Assembly: GCF_014356525.2 (NCBI RefSeq)
Contig: NC_052510.1
Coordinates: 19,432,532 to 19,496,531, forward strand
Length of the DNA: 64,000 nt
DNA from: Nilaparvata lugens
Lineage: Eukaryota > Arthropoda > Insecta > Hemiptera > Delphacidae
Direction of reading: 5' to 3'
How positions within the stretch are numbered: the first letter of the stretch is position 1; each line of letters opens with the position of its first letter. The position numbers and the translations under genes are program-made. Below are positions 38,100-50,600 of this stretch, piece by piece. The notes beneath the pieces are model-generated. The model had not been told where the DNA came from. It ran no database searches and worked only from the letters and a program-made list of their open reading frames with translations.

Positions 38100-38303
38100 A
38101 ATAAAGGTGGAATAAAAACTATGTTGTCAGTTCCACATAATTTATTTGAGCCAAGCTTAAGTTTCAATGCACTAAGGCATCATTCAGTGGTCTTTTTGGT
38201 TAGACTGAGGAGATTGGATAGAGGAAGGAAGACCACTGAAGATGATGTCTTAGTGCATCGGAACTTAAGTTCGACTCAAATAAATTATGTGGAATTAACA
38301 TAA
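38100..38303 (+). CDS. Candidate alternative terminal exon from a MITE, copy 1
   Basis: An acceptor (ATTTTACAG) at 38099 allows in-frame joining to the juxtamembrane exon (AA|A gives Lys). The frame then stays open for 67 codons (EPSNKGGIKTMLSVPH, VVFLVRLRRLD, ending INYVELT) to TAA at 38301. Nearly all of it after 38120 is the foldback element described at 38120-38303. It would replace the long acidic tail by a short basic one. Expression is not shown; it may be a coincidental open frame. Confidence 0.4.
   Translation, partial: NKGGIKTMLSVPHNLFEPSLSFNALRHHSVVFLVRLRRLDRGRKTTEDDVLVHRNLSSTQINYVELT
38120..38303. mobile_element. MITE/foldback inside the gene, copy 1
   Basis: TTCCACATAATTTATTTGAG with GCACTAAGGCATCAT and CAGTGGTCTT on the left is mirrored by AAGACCACTG, GATGTCTTAGTGC and CTCAAATAAATTATGTGGAA on the right. 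Arms are about 65 bp around a ~40-bp centre. Confidence 0.9.
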
Positions 38304-38739
38304 CATCGTTTTATTTCATCTTAATATGGAGAAATTCCACAATATCTTGGTTCATAGTGTAAGCTTTCTACTTACTGTCAACAAAAATGTCGGCTTTGCC
38401 AACTTTTGTTCACTGATTCAAATTCCATGATATTGATAGCTTTCAAATAAGTACTTAAGAAAATGTCCGTTCAGAACTCAAGTTAAGTCCATGGACTGAG
38501 CATTTTGTAGAACTGAATTACATTAGAAATGGTAATTTTCAGTGGGAATTCAACTCAGCCTATTAATTTGAAAAGGAAATACTTTTCAAGTCATTGAATT
38601 AGACTAGATTAGATTGATTTGTGCACTCATTATGTAGACTTTTTAACGCTAGCGTTCATTACAAATAAATTTGTCCCAGAGTGACTTTTTTGTGTGATGA
38701 AAATTTTATATTTATTTATGAAATTACGATCATTTACAG

Positions 38740-38961
38740 ATCCAAACGGTAGCGCTTTCGACGATCGAGCACTTTCGGTGACAAGCTCGGCGATTCCGAG
38801 TCCCCTGACGAGGCTGGCGGTCGTCCACATTGCTATCCTGGTGTTCCTGTCATTTGTGTTCCTCATATCAGCATGCCTGGGTGCGCAATACATCCACCGC
38901 TACAGGAAGTATCAACTAGCGGCTGCAACTGAAGAGCTGGAAACTATAACTGATGCGTCAA
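38740..38961 (+). CDS. Exon: transmembrane segment, copy 2
   Basis: Same length, phases and encoded peptide as 36709-36930. The visible difference is a third-position change (GCT/GCG in SAIPSP). It splices in phase from the CUB exon (34803) and to 39872. Either this or copy 1 must be chosen in a transcript. Confidence 0.88.
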
Positions 38962-39871
38962 GTGAGTTGATTGATTATTCATATATTTTGTAGAATTGAT
39001 CCATAAAAATTTGTTCGTAAGTGTAATAAAATGTACCTCTGCATACACATGAATAAAAAATGAAACGATTACAACGAATTTGAATTGTTCAACATTTAAA
39101 TACGTAATTTTAAGAATGTTAAAGCAACTTAATCCCGGCCCTGGCAAAATATTTTTCTCGGGTCACTCCCTTGTTTCGAATGGACACGCTAAATCGTCGG
39201 TCCCAGCTGCCTAAAAACATTTGTTACATTGTATCAGAGACCCTGAAATTGATAAGATGTGACCTGAGAAATCTGACACCAGACCTGAGCCGATGGAAAT
39301 GTAATTATTATTAAGCAACTCATAGTTCATCGTCAATTTGTCAGTAAATGAACAAAGCCTTTTCAGTACATTATTGCAGTTATAAAAAGTCAACTAAAAG
39401 AATATGCTGTCAACTTTTGAAACATAGATTTATTGTTCAACATGTCATGCTTCGTGCTAATAGTTGCTCAAAACCTCTTCAAGATTGAAAATAGGCTGTA
39501 GGCCTACATCACAATTTCAATCTTTCATTTACCCACTTTTTTCAAACGTCAATAAAATTAATCGTCATTTGATGAAGGTATTTATAGTTTCACTTTATTG
39601 TTGATATCCAATTTATTCATGAATTTTAACAAATTACATAACAAATAATATCAAAATGTAACAAAAACAAATAGATTGCAACAAAAAAGTAAAACGATGA
39701 GGCCTACATCAAATAATAATAATATAAAATATGAACATGTATAAATTCAAAAATATTATTTATTTATTTATATTAATTCATTACTTAATGTTATGTGTAC
39801 ATTGGATTTTTCTAAACGACTCATCTCTTACTTAATATCATATTCACTATTCAACATGATCATGATTCCAG

Positions 39872-40049
39872 GTGGATCAAGATCGAGTTTAGCTCCTTTA
39901 AGAAGCAGAGCTGCGTCCACTTCCACCGTCTTATCAGAAGTTATTTCATTGAAGAGATTCAAGAGAAGTCCAAATCACCGTCACACGCGCCTTAATGAAG
40001 AAATGGAAAATGAAGATGCCTCCTTACAGGATTCAACTGATTCACAAAA
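39872..40049 (+). CDS. Exon: juxtamembrane cytoplasmic segment, copy 2
   Basis: Same peptide as 37836-38013 with a CAT/CAC silent change in NHRHTR. It is the copy nearest to the long-tail exon at 40826, which it joins in frame (AA|G gives Lys). It is therefore the likeliest copy for the long isoform. Confidence 0.88.
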
Positions 40050-40130
40050 GTAAGTTGGAAGCATATCACTAGTTTTAAATTCCTAGATTCCCCAGGGAGC
40101 CTAATTTCTTAATTTTACAGAGAGCCTTCT

Positions 40131-40334
40131 AATAAAGGTGGAATAAAAACTATGTTGTCAGTTCCACATAATTTATTTGAGCCAAGCTTGAGTTTCAATG
40201 CACTAAAACATCATTTAGTGGTCTTTTTGGTTAGACTGAGGAGATTGGATAGAGGAAGGAAGACCACTGAAGATGATGTCTTAGTGCATCGGAACTTAAG
40301 TTCGACTCAAATAAATTATGTGGAATTAACATAA
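40131..40334 (+). CDS. Candidate alternative terminal exon from a MITE, copy 2
   Basis: Counterpart of 38100-38303, also fully open to TAA and in phase with 39872-40049. Two amino-acid changes are visible (RHHS to KHHL), unlike the two host exons, which show none. About 340 bp downstream is AATAAA (40676), so a short transcript ending here has a plausible 3' UTR. Confidence 0.45.
   Translation, partial: NKGGIKTMLSVPHNLFEPSLSFNALKHHLVVFLVRLRRLDRGRKTTEDDVLVHRNLSSTQINYVELT
40151..40334. mobile_element. MITE/foldback inside the gene, copy 2
   Basis: Duplicated with the unit. The same terminal inverted repeats as at 38120-38303 are present (TTCCACATAATTTATTTGAG and its reverse complement). Confidence 0.9.
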
Positions 40335-40675
40335 CATCGTTTATATTTCATCTTAATATGGAGAAATTCCACAATATCTTGGTTCATAGTGTAAGCTTTC
40401 TACTTACTGTCAACAAAAATGTCGGCTTTGCCAACTTTTGTTCACTGATTCAAATTCCATGATATTGATAGCTTTCAAATAAGTACTTAAGAAAATGTCC
40501 GTTCAGAACTCAAGTTAAGTCCATGGACTGAGCATTTTGTAGAACTGAATTACATTAGAAATGGTAATTTTCAGTGGGAATTCAACTCAGCCTATTAATT
40601 TGAAAAGGAAATACTTTTCAAGTCATTGAATTAGACTAGATTAGATTGATTTGTGCACTCATTATGTAGACTTTC

Positions 40676-40681
40676 AATAAA
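40676..40681 (+). terminator. Poly-A signal AATAAA after the duplicated module
   Basis: CAATAAAGTTCATTTCATGG lies immediately after copy 2, at a sensible distance from the short-isoform stop at 40334. Copy 1 lacks it because the duplication junction intervenes. Confidence 0.4.
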
Positions 40682-40825
40682 GTTCATTTCATGGAAACTG
40701 TAACATCAATTTTCTTATAATGAAAATTTCAACTAGGTACTTCTCTTTCAGTTTTTCATGCTGGTCCACTGTCTCCACTGTAAACTCAATTTCTCAATTA
40801 CTGTAACATATTTATTTTCTCTCAG

Positions 40826-40999
40826 GGAGGAGGAGAAAGAGAACGAAGAACATCCAAGAGGGAGTGGAAACTCGAATGTGATTCATCTATCGGTTAGTCC
40901 GAGTTCTACGGAAACAGAGGGCAGACCGACCACACTGGATGTAACGCATAAGAAAATTGCCAGAGAGCAAACACCACGAGTTCATAGGAAACATCGCAA
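40826..40999 (+). CDS. Exon: cytoplasmic tail, acidic/Ser-rich
   Basis: Phase 2 in and out, after TTTCTCTCAG and before GTAAAC. It encodes EEEKENEEHPRGSGNSNVIH, SPSSTETEGRP and REQTPRVHRKHR. No folded domain is seen. It is the first exon unique to the long cytoplasmic tail. Confidence 0.85.
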
Positions 41000-41329
41000 G
41001 TAAACACTGATTTATAATTTACAATTTTCATTTTATGATTTTACAGACATTATGGTTAATTGATTGACTGATTAGCTTTACCTTTACTTGAAACCTAGCA
41101 GGGCGAAGTTAGGGCGTAGCCGGGAAGTTGGAGTCATTTTAAAACAAATTTTAAGACAAAAGTTTTTTGTCTTTTCGGTCTCAAAATTTTATAGTATTTT
41201 GAAAGTTTGGAATTTTTTAATTAATTGTAATTGATTTAATTTAATTTTGAAGTATTTTCTAATTTAAAAATGATTTTCATGTGTTTTGAATTGTAAATTG
41301 AGTGTGTAATTGATGAATGTTAAGTGACA

Positions 41330-41462
41330 CATAACCTAGCTACATTTTTGGACTGTTGTATAAATTAGAATTGGAACCGTTTTGGGCTTATAAGCCTGTG
41401 GTACTTTTCTGTACGTTGTGTAATTATGAATGATTAAATAAATAATAATAATAATAATAAAT
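41330..41462 (+). repeat. Retroelement-like 3' tail with (AAT)n
   Basis: CCGTTTTGGGCTTATAAGCC then TGTGGTACTTTTCTGTACG and TGTGTAATTATGAATGATT, ending in (ATA)n. A diverged relative is at 43637-43712. It resembles the 3' end of a LINE or SINE with a simple-repeat tail; no ORF is attached. Confidence 0.55.
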
Positions 41463-41987
41463 AACAGTAAGTGTAACATTCGGCAAAAGTAGTTCTTGTA
41501 TCATGTATTAGTTTTTAAAAGTTATAGGTACAGTATTTTTTCCGATAATTTTATCATTATACGAAATGTCTCCCTTTGATCTATAATTCGAATATTTCTG
41601 CAAAAAAAATCAGCAATATTCTTTTATAGAACACTAGTCTACATTGTGTACTTTTATTTTTCTTATAAATGTATCACTTTTCAAATATTAATATTCACGG
41701 TCTGTATTTTTTATGCATTCAACTCCTGAACTCCTGAGGAGAGGACCTTCATCAGCCCAAACTGATGGGTTTGAATTACATGGGTTTCAAGAAACATGAA
41801 TCTGTATTCACAGTGCAGTTCATGTCATTTTTATTTCTTGATAGAATTCTTACTCAGTATATTGCCATGAAACCTTTTATCAAGTTCTAGACTATAGGAT
41901 TTTCAATAGGCTAAATACTTTCCCTCAGTATACATTCTTCATTCTAACTATGTATCCTTAGTTGATGATATTCATTTTAATTTCCAG

Positions 41988-42153
41988 ATTCAAATCTCCT
42001 GTGAGTCCAGTGGATGAAGGGCCCGAGGAAGTGGAGAATGATCGATTCAGTTCGGAGCCCACTCAAGCCCCTTCGTCTTGTTCTTCTGTGCGCAAATTCG
42101 GTAACGGCCTGAGACCAAGCATTAGTTCGAGTGTATCTTCATCACTCACAACT
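41988..42153 (+). CDS. Exon: cytoplasmic tail, Ser/Pro-rich
   Basis: Phase 2 in, 0 out, after TTTCCAG and before GTGAGT. It encodes FKSPVSPVDEGPEEVENDRF and FGNGLRPSISSSVSSSLTT. SPVSP and the Ser runs are candidate phosphorylation sites (inference). Confidence 0.85.
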
Positions 42154-42408
42154 GTGAGTAAAGTGACTGATTTAATATAATTCTACCATAATTTTTCTTC
42201 ACTTCTTCATCCAGTAATAAGTTTTATGTTGAAAAAAGCGACTAAGAGAGAAAAAGTATCAATTAGCTATGTTATATTAACCAACCACATTCGAAGAAAA
42301 ATAAAAAGGAACTGGATAAGAAACTAGTCTTTCAGGCTGATATGTACTTACCAGTGAATTTTTTCATACAACTATTAATTGGAGTTTTCTCATCCTTCTT
42401 TATTCCAG

Positions 42409-42534
42409 AGCTTTAAAGCCTTCGGTAAACAAAAACCCTTTTGGCCAAAATTGGAGTTAGCTGGTCACACTTTATGCTCTGTGGTCTATGCTATTAATGA
42501 GTTCAATGATTCGCTTCAACCTCTAGTCTGGGAG
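42409..42534 (+). CDS. Exon: cytoplasmic tail, aromatic-rich segment
   Basis: 42 codons, phase 0 at both ends, after TTATTCCAG and before GTTAAT. It encodes SFKAFGKQKPFWPKLELAGH and LCSVVYAINEFNDSLQPLVW. The composition differs from the neighbouring disordered tail and looks like a folded or docking segment. If it were not spliced, a stop follows eight codons later. Confidence 0.75.
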
Positions 42535-43019
42535 GTTAATTTTCTAATTCCAAAGTAGGAATTATTCCTTACCATCTAATTATTCAATGTTTCAATTGTT
42601 TTTTTATTATCGAATGAAGAATACTGCAGGTATATTATACTGAACGCATTAATATGTTTTTATTTTTCATTTCGATCAAAGGCATTTTAGCAAAAATTAT
42701 GCACTTCAACAAAACAATGTGATTACAATAAAAATGTAATACATTATTTTTGCCAGAAGATTACTTCCACATGAGCCCTAAGCTTGTGGATGGGTAATGA
42801 GAGATCAAATAGGTATACTCACAGTTTTTGGTGGGCTCCAAACAACCTGGAAGTGATTTTGAAACTCATGAACAATAGTTATACTTGAACAGGCTTCAAG
42901 CTGTCACTCTTTCAACTGAACAAGAGCACTCATTCATTCATTGTTCATTCCATCATCATTCATTTTATGAATTATCTACATTTTATATTTATTATTTTAT
43001 AAATTTCTCTCATTTTTAG

Positions 43020-43181
43020 GCTACATCCTCACCAGTCTCCAGTTTGAGAGGCATCAATCCGAAAGAAAGCAAAGAGAAGCGCAACTTGGCACGACTGCTT
43101 GCGGGATCTGAATTCAGTTTGGGACCAGACACAGACCTTGAGATGGATTACTATGATTACAATGTTCAGAATGCAAGCACT
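43020..43181 (+). CDS. Exon: cytoplasmic tail
   Basis: 54 codons, phase 0, after TTTTTAG and before GTAAGT. It encodes ATSSPVSSLRGINPKESKEK, RNLARLLAGSEFSLGPDTDL and EMDYYDYNVQNAST. The Tyr-rich DYYDYN motif just before the terminal exon could be a signalling or adaptor site (inference). Confidence 0.85.
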
Positions 43182-43970
43182 GTAAGTTAAATAGTTGAAT
43201 TATATAAATTTGTTAGTGGTAACTGAGAATGACAAATTCACCAATTCGACTACGAGTCCAAGAATTGGCGTTAGTTGAATCTTGAAGTCGTGTTTCAATG
43301 GAAGAGTAGACATTACTGTCTAAACTTCGCATCAAATTGAAAAGTCATTCTATCCCATTCTTAATCTGAAGCCACTACCTTCAAGATATTTTTCGAATAT
43401 AATAGCATCTTAGTCTAGATACTTTAGAAGGAATATCAGACATTTCAGATCAAAAGTGCATTTAATATTATCGTATGATGCCTAAATGAATGTAAAATAT
43501 TGATCTCAGTTAGAGTGCGATTTAGTCTTAACCTGAAATATTTTTTTTCTCGTTTTGAGAGAGTCTGATGTCAACGTAGTCAGGTTGTTGGGGAATAAAT
43601 GTATTATCATTCTAAGAAATTATATTAATGAGTATTACCGTTTTGGGTGTAAGCGTGTGGTACTCTTCTGAAAGTTGTGTAATTCTGAATGGCTAATGAT
43701 TAATAATAGTATAGTTCTGCAACTATTATTTTTTGGGCAAATCAATTAAATGTGGTGCAGTATTTGGTATTCCTCTTAACTTAAGATAAAATATTCGTTC
43801 AATGATTATGAATTTAGTGTAGAATTAAGTCTGCTTGTTGTCTGAAATTGAAAAAGTTATGGTCTCTTCTCAGTTTAAACTATAATTATCCCATTTTTAT
43901 TATCCTAAAAGAGTGATGTAATTTATAGAGTTTTCAAGAATAAAAGTAATCATTCTCTTCTGCTTACCAG

Positions 43971-44675
43971 GTTCCCGGTTCATATATAGGCATGGACCCA
44001 GCCTTCTGTGTATGGATACCACCATTCGCACCTGGCCAATGGGAGAACAGCGATGACGAAGAGGAAGACAGTCAAGAGGAAGAGGAAGAAGAAGAGGGCG
44101 AAAGAGGACAAGTTGACAAGCCACTATCCAGCACGGAAATGAAAGAGTTTTCCAGTAGTGAGAAAGTTGATCAAGTGAGAAGGAAGAAAAAACGGAAAAT
44201 TCGAGTGAAAACGACGAAATTTTTCAGAGATGGAGATGACGAATCAGGAAGTAGAACACCAGTGAACGAGAGGAGTGAGGAAGAGAGGAATAGTAGTACT
44301 AGGGGATCCAGAAACAAACTCTCCCTGAGTACCAACAGTTTGAGTGCTTCTTATGACAACAGAGCCGTGGTCTCGAAAACAGGCACCCTAACCTATAAAA
44401 TGGTGGATAGAATAGATCCGGATTCGCCAGTGAAGGTTCACCAAGCTTACAGTGTGAGAGAGAAGGAGACAAAAGTTGAGAAGTCGCCAAGCAACAGTAG
44501 TGAGTATTTCGATCTGCTGGAGAATGCTGAGGATGGAGACATCAAGTTCGCTGATGAAGATGATGATGACGAAAATGGGCTAGTGGATAATAATGTTTAT
44601 AATAAAAGTAAGATTGAAATTGTTACCAGCAACATTGAGGAGAGGGGGGTGAGGAAACGGACTAATCTCAAATGA
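43971..44675 (+). CDS. Terminal exon: acidic and Lys-rich tail with stop
   Basis: 234 codons and TGA, phase 0 in after TGCTTACCAG. It opens with a hydrophobic, ordered-looking motif (VPGSYIGMDPAFCVWIPPFA), then a long Asp/Glu run (44050-44100), a basic KKKRKIR stretch, Ser/Thr-rich sequence and a second acidic patch (ADEDDDDENG) before ending RKRTNLK. The opening motif is the part most likely to be conserved. The rest looks intrinsically disordered. Confidence 0.9.
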   Translation, partial: VPGSYIGMDPAFCVWIPPFAPGQWENSDDEEEDSQEEEEEEEGERGQVDKPLSSTEMKEFSSSEKVDQVRRKKKRKIRVKTTKFFRDGDDESGSRTPVNERSEEERNSSTRGSRNKLSLSTNSLSASYDNRAVVSKTGTLTYKMVDRIDPDSPVKVHQAYSVREKETKVEKSPSNSSEYFDLLENAEDGDIKFADEDDDDENGLVDNNVYNKSKIEIVTSNIEERGVRKRTNLK

Positions 44676-47600
44676 TAGCAGAAAAATTGTTAAGGTACAG
44701 TAGACATTAGAAAGCAAGGTATTGTTCACTATTATCCAGTTATGATTATTGTGGTTACCAATAACTTATCCATTTATATTTGAATTTGTATAAATCAAGA
44801 CATCCTTTAACAATATTTTCCTCAATTGTTTCGTGGGTTCACCATTTATTCTGTTGTTCAAGATGTCTGTAACGAGTAGCAGTGAGGTGAAACCTACAAG
44901 TGAAGGTATCCCAGTTGCCCAAATGGAATCCAAACGCATATTGTTATCAAAATGTATTCGTTACCGTACTTATCTAGTCATCTGTATTATTTAAAAGTAC
45001 TATTAACAGAAATATTGATGAATTACTAGTTTAGCGGTGAATATTTCTTTGAATGGTCACTCTTTAATAATGTGTTAGGTTACTGAATCTGGCTACTGAA
45101 TCTTTCTCCTCTCTAAAGTTGGTTATTATGGGGATGGTTATTTGAGTTGATTGAAATAGTATGAAAATACAGTTCTTCACCAGAGCATTGTTTTTTAAGC
45201 TCATTTATTATCTGATCTGAGCTGGCCTCGAGCAGCAAACCTTCCAACGGGAGAACTTTAATTAGCTTATGTAATCTGAGCTATCAGCTAAGCTCTGAAA
45301 ACTGTTACCAAATTCTCTGTATTTATAGCTCTGACAACTGCTACAAAATTCTCTGTATTTATAATTGATTTCAAATAATATTCGTTTAAAATAATTCTCA
45401 GATTCTGGTTTTCAATTGCATTTTATTAACTCTTGTTCACAGATAAAAGAGACTAATCAGTAATAAATAGTCATAATAATAATAATTAATTCAAGAACAT
45501 TAATTATTTTATTAATTTCAGATGTAATTTCAAAAGCAAATAGCCTGTATGAAATTGGACTGCCGTTAGTAGTGTTGTTTGATATGTAGTGAACTGTACC
45601 GTGTTTTCTAAGAACCTTAATTGATGTAAAAACTATGTACAATATAGAGTCAATATATTTTGTTAGTATTAACCCTTCTCACTGGAGTTTTTAGGGATAG
45701 TAATACAAATGAGAGCAAATATTTGTGCCTTTCTGTGAATCATGCACAATATCATACATGTCAAACATTCGTTTAATTTCTTTAAATTGGTTTTATCTAC
45801 ACCAGTTTATATTATATGATTTGTAATAATGTCATCATCGGTTTCCCTCAAATAAAATCAATTTTCAAACTTTTTCGTGAGTGGAAAATGTATTAAGCTT
45901 GAGTGTTACGTCTCTCTATTTAAAAACTTTCATAGATATGGCAAATGATTATTGAAAGAAAAACGCTTTTTATAAGAATTTTCCAGGATATTAACGAATT
46001 TCAGTTTGTGGTTCTAAAAACTTGAGTTTTTAAATCAATCTGATAAATATATTCAACTTATAAAAATCACTTTATATCATTTTCACAGGTTCAGACTTCA
46101 AAAGGGGGATTCAAGTTTAAGGTTATTGCAAATCATAGGCTAATTATTATTAACCTTGAAGTGAATAATTTTCATAACTGAAACACTAATTCCATCATAT
46201 CTTCAATGAATATACGGTAACATATGAATACTAGTGAAAGGGTTAATATTTAAGAGCTGTATCATATTTATATCAAAGTAATATTAGTAAATATAAACGA
46301 TAAAGTGAATGTTGTAGTGAATATTTTTCATAAGGAAAGTACTAGGGATTTGTTATCATGAGTAAAGTTAACAATATGACACCCCATATAAATAGGTTCC
46401 TTTGTAGCTGTTTATTTGTATACTGTGATTTGACAAAGAAATGTTCTTCATTTGTCAAATTGAGGATGTGCAATATTTATAAATAGGTACTGTGTTGAAA
46501 TGCTTCTGATTGTGTTGTAAACTGTCTAGTGCTTGCTAGCTTTTGCCCGGAAAATTGTGGTAAATACTTCACTAATACTGTACAATATTTTTAAATTTCA
46601 TACTCCCAAGGGAATTGAAATTCTTGGTAAATCTAACGTTTGAAAAGTTTATTTCTTGCATTCATATTTCAGATCTTGATTTATTATCACCAGAAGAATC
46701 AAATTTCCCTACATTTTTTAATCAATGCATCCTGGAAACACATAGGTAATAAATACACTGAGTGATATACTTACACATTGGAATGATATTCTATTTATTA
46801 TTTATTTCTTCGGTAAGATTCAATGCTGCTCCACAATGTAGCATACCATATAAGTCACTTTAAAATATTGTATTATGATAAAGTAGTTCAAAACTAAATC
46901 AGTTCCCATCATTAGTTATATCATGAAGTCTAAAAAAACAATTGGAACACAGAATTTTTCAAAGTTAGTATTTGATTGAGTAATCCTGAAAATTAAATAT
47001 TCCAATCACAAATAACATAAATTTGATCATTTGACATCGGACTTAATAATTTCAAGTGAAACATTTTAAAGCGGATTCATAAAATAATACGGCAGTTGAA
47101 AATGTATTATATGCACTCTAAAATAATTATCAAATCAAGTTCTCATGTGACTGAATGGTTACCATCAATTGGACTGAATAAATTAATAATTTTCTTCGAA
47201 TATTATCACACTTTGATTCTTATTGTGAGTTGATTTTAGAGCTTCTATATTAAGAATGTTATTCATTGATGTGTTGTTAGAATACTTTAGTGCACTATTC
47301 TCTTAGTTTTAAGAATATATTCATTAATTAAATAGAAAACTGATACTTTAATGTATTAGGGAATGTTTTGTTAAACTGTCTTGAAAAATCATAATATTCA
47401 AGTTCTCAAAACACTGAAGGAATGTTTAAAAAAAATGAACTTTTCAAGTTAGATAAAAACCTATGGTTCATTCATAGCACTGCATTCATTATCATAGGAT
47501 AATCTAATTGAGATTTGTTTTATCTAATGAATGTAATACAAACTTCTGTTACCTTCCCTTTCAAGGCTGAAGTGGGCATCTATTACTTAATACTATAGCC

Positions 47601-50600
47601 TAATTGAGTTGATTAGACATAATGGTTGAAATAGTCACTATTCAAGAAATAATAATCCAATAATGTTGTAATTATCCTGTTATAGTTCTATTGTTTGTTC
47701 TCACAAGAACTAGTATACCAATTATTAATACCAGTTGTTTTATTTACAATAGTGACATAATTCTGTAATATTCGACGTTGATGGTATGTTACAAAGCCAG
47801 ACAGGTATGTAACAAAGTCCGACTACCAGGGTTCAGACAATGGACTTTGTCCAAAGCAACTGTTCAATTCACGAAACATTAATTTAAGGCAGAAACCGTT
47901 CACATTACTGTCCCTTATCGTCTATCGAGAGATCCACTTAAGCAATGTAATGGCAGTATTTGATTTGCATTAGTGTTGCTACCATTTACATCGATGGAAT
48001 TTGTATAATTAAAGGTGAATGAATGAAGATTCTTTAATATTTTTTTAAAGCTCCAACATTATTTTAAAATATACTCTACTGCAGTCACATACACATAGCA
48101 AGATTACCTATTATGAGTGTTGTTTCACAACAAATTTAATTCACTAGTCACTTCTGATTCTAAAAGAGCAATCAGAAAATGAAATTTAGAATCTTATTTG
48201 GAAAAATACACCATTTTCTGACAGAATATGAATATCATCTCTGAGAAACTGTAAATAATAATAGGAATTTTGTGAAGAACATCGCGATTTTTCAAGGATT
48301 CGGAGAAATTGCCACTGTTTGTGAAACCTATTTTGTACAATTTTATAGCATTGAATATAGTTCCAACTTTTATAAATCTAGTCATAAAAATGGATTTGGT
48401 AATGTATAAGTGGGATTGAAATGAGAATAATAAAAGACTATTAATTTTAAGTGTTGTTTGAATAAATTATTTCAATTTGTTTGTGAACCATCTTGATACC
48501 TATTTTTTCTGTACCGTAGTGTAGATTTCTAATATTAAGTTCTTATTTTAACTCTCAAACAAATAACTAAATAATATTAGTATATTATACAAATTAATAA
48601 AAAATGGGTTTCATATTCTTTGTGAAACACAATTAATCTCCGATTTGCATATAATTTTATTAGGCTCTTTATAAAGCTTATAATTTGGACTTCATACTCC
48701 AATCAATTATTTTTAATCTTAACCAATCAATATCGTAGAACATTTTGAAAATGACGTTACGGCATTGGTGGATGTGGCAGTCTCATTGCCATTGGAGGAA
48801 CCAGTTCGGGGCATTTCTCCAATTTCATTTTCATGTTACTGCAATCATCAGCTGTAAAATTATAATTGAGTTAGTTGTTATTACAGATACTATGATTACA
48901 GTTGCTTTATACAGTAGCACAGCCTACAGTAACTATATTAACCACAGTATAGCCATTGACTGTCACGCTTCTGATTGGTTAGCTCGGTCACATGGTACAA
49001 ATCCGCCATTAAGATTCCAAACAAACTTTCAAGTCCTATCTTATAGCATTAGACATTTGGAACTTATCACTTATTTTACCGATTGGAAACATATTATGAA
49101 CTTAAGATGAGTTTGATATATCATTTTCGAAGAGAAATTGATTATACTTCAATATAGACAAAAAAATAACTTTAAAAAAACACTAATAAAGCTTAAAACA
49201 TCAATTTTCCTTCCCTCGGACTCCTCGCGGACCACTTCTAGAGCTTTCACGGACAACTTATTGGAAACCAGTGATCTATATAAATATGCAGGAAGATAAA
49301 TTTCAATTTTGTGTATTTCCTCATCCCATTTATTGGATCGAACTTCAAATAATCAAATATTGAAATATTTTTGTGGCTCAATTGAATATACCATTTTATG
49401 AAATATTTAACCATGATTAAGTGCTGATTAAAGACGTCCTGTTTTCTCTGATTGATTCTCTTCAGTACTGAGTACCCTACCCATAACATGTTGGTACAAT
49501 AGCTATTGATATTATTTTCGAGTTGCATTACCACGTGCAGTGGTTAAGATTAGAAATATAACTAAAAAATATAAACAATAATGGTTATGTGTGCTATTTT
49601 TCAATTTCTTACATGTCTATTAAATTCATCAAGTAGTACTATGGCTAGAATAATTGGCTCTTCCAGAGTTTATATCCAATGTTGTGCTTTACAATATTTT
49701 TTCAGGCTTATTGGCTGAATAAAACAAACTATTTAAATGTTATGGAATCTATTGTGATGAGAATTCCATCATGCTTCTAGAAATAGATATGAGAACTTTA
49801 TTATTTGTCAATGGAACAAAATTTATTACAATATCATGACACATTTCAAAAGTTTTATGGTATTTTTTGGAAATTCAGCTTTCAGGTTACGTTACCTACA
49901 TTTCATTTTTACTTGCCATTATCAACGATTTACTATTTCAAGTTCCAAAACTATACTGGGAATATAGAAAAAACATGAAAGAAATTATATCGAAGTTAAT
50001 AATCACAAAAATATACTTTAATAAGAAAAAGCAAGCGATTTTAATTATAATCCCATATAAGCTCCATTGTAAAATTCAAATATTTGGAATCTTCACGGCG
50101 GCGGCGGGAAAAAAATCCAATGACCATACTGTGGGTAACATAGCTACTGTAGCACAGCCTACTCATCTAAAGTAAGTCATGACAGTAGTCATGAAAGGAA
50201 TAAGTGAAATGAAAAATAACAAACAGCTACCTAATTCAATTTTCTTTTTAGACGCGAGCGTCAATTCAAATCTCGCGGGTCAGCATGTCTGTCAAGACTA
50301 TGCCTTGTAGATCTTGATTTTGTTAATCCTAATCATTCAGGCTGTGACTGGCATTCAAATCAAAAACAAAAACAGACATTCAAAACGTCAAACTGCTGAA
50401 TCAAGCTTAAATTTTAAAATTATAAAAAACATTCTAGACTTAACTCAAACGAGATTCTATTTATAAGTGAATAACAACTTATACAAGAATAACCAAATAC
50501 AGGAAAGTTTCGTGCATGGCTGACATAACCTTGCATGTCCGATCATGATGGTGAAGTGTAAACAATATGACGTGAATTATTAAAGAAAAATGAGATTTCA

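Larger units (their letters stand above)
36612..38642 (+). repeat. 2,031-bp tandem duplication, copy 1 (transmembrane module)
   Basis: The unit from TTAACACTAGCG to GTAGACTTT is repeated directly at 38643-40674. It contains the transmembrane exon, the juxtamembrane exon and an optional MITE-derived terminal exon. Introns differ by numerous substitutions and small indels, while the two host exons differ only by synonymous changes that I could see. Confidence 0.95.
38643..40674 (+). repeat. 2,031-bp tandem duplication, copy 2
   Basis: Second copy of 36612-38642. The junction is TAGACTTTTTAACGCTAGCG. After the end of copy 2 the sequence continues CAATAAAGTTC, which is absent at the end of copy 1. 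The duplication breakpoint therefore fell just before a poly-A signal. Confidence 0.95.

Noticed and set aside
48745..49110. 121-codon + strand frame starting MKMTLRHWWMW
   Set aside because: No splice context, no family motif, and part of it overlaps a weak inverted repeat shared with 50130-50160.
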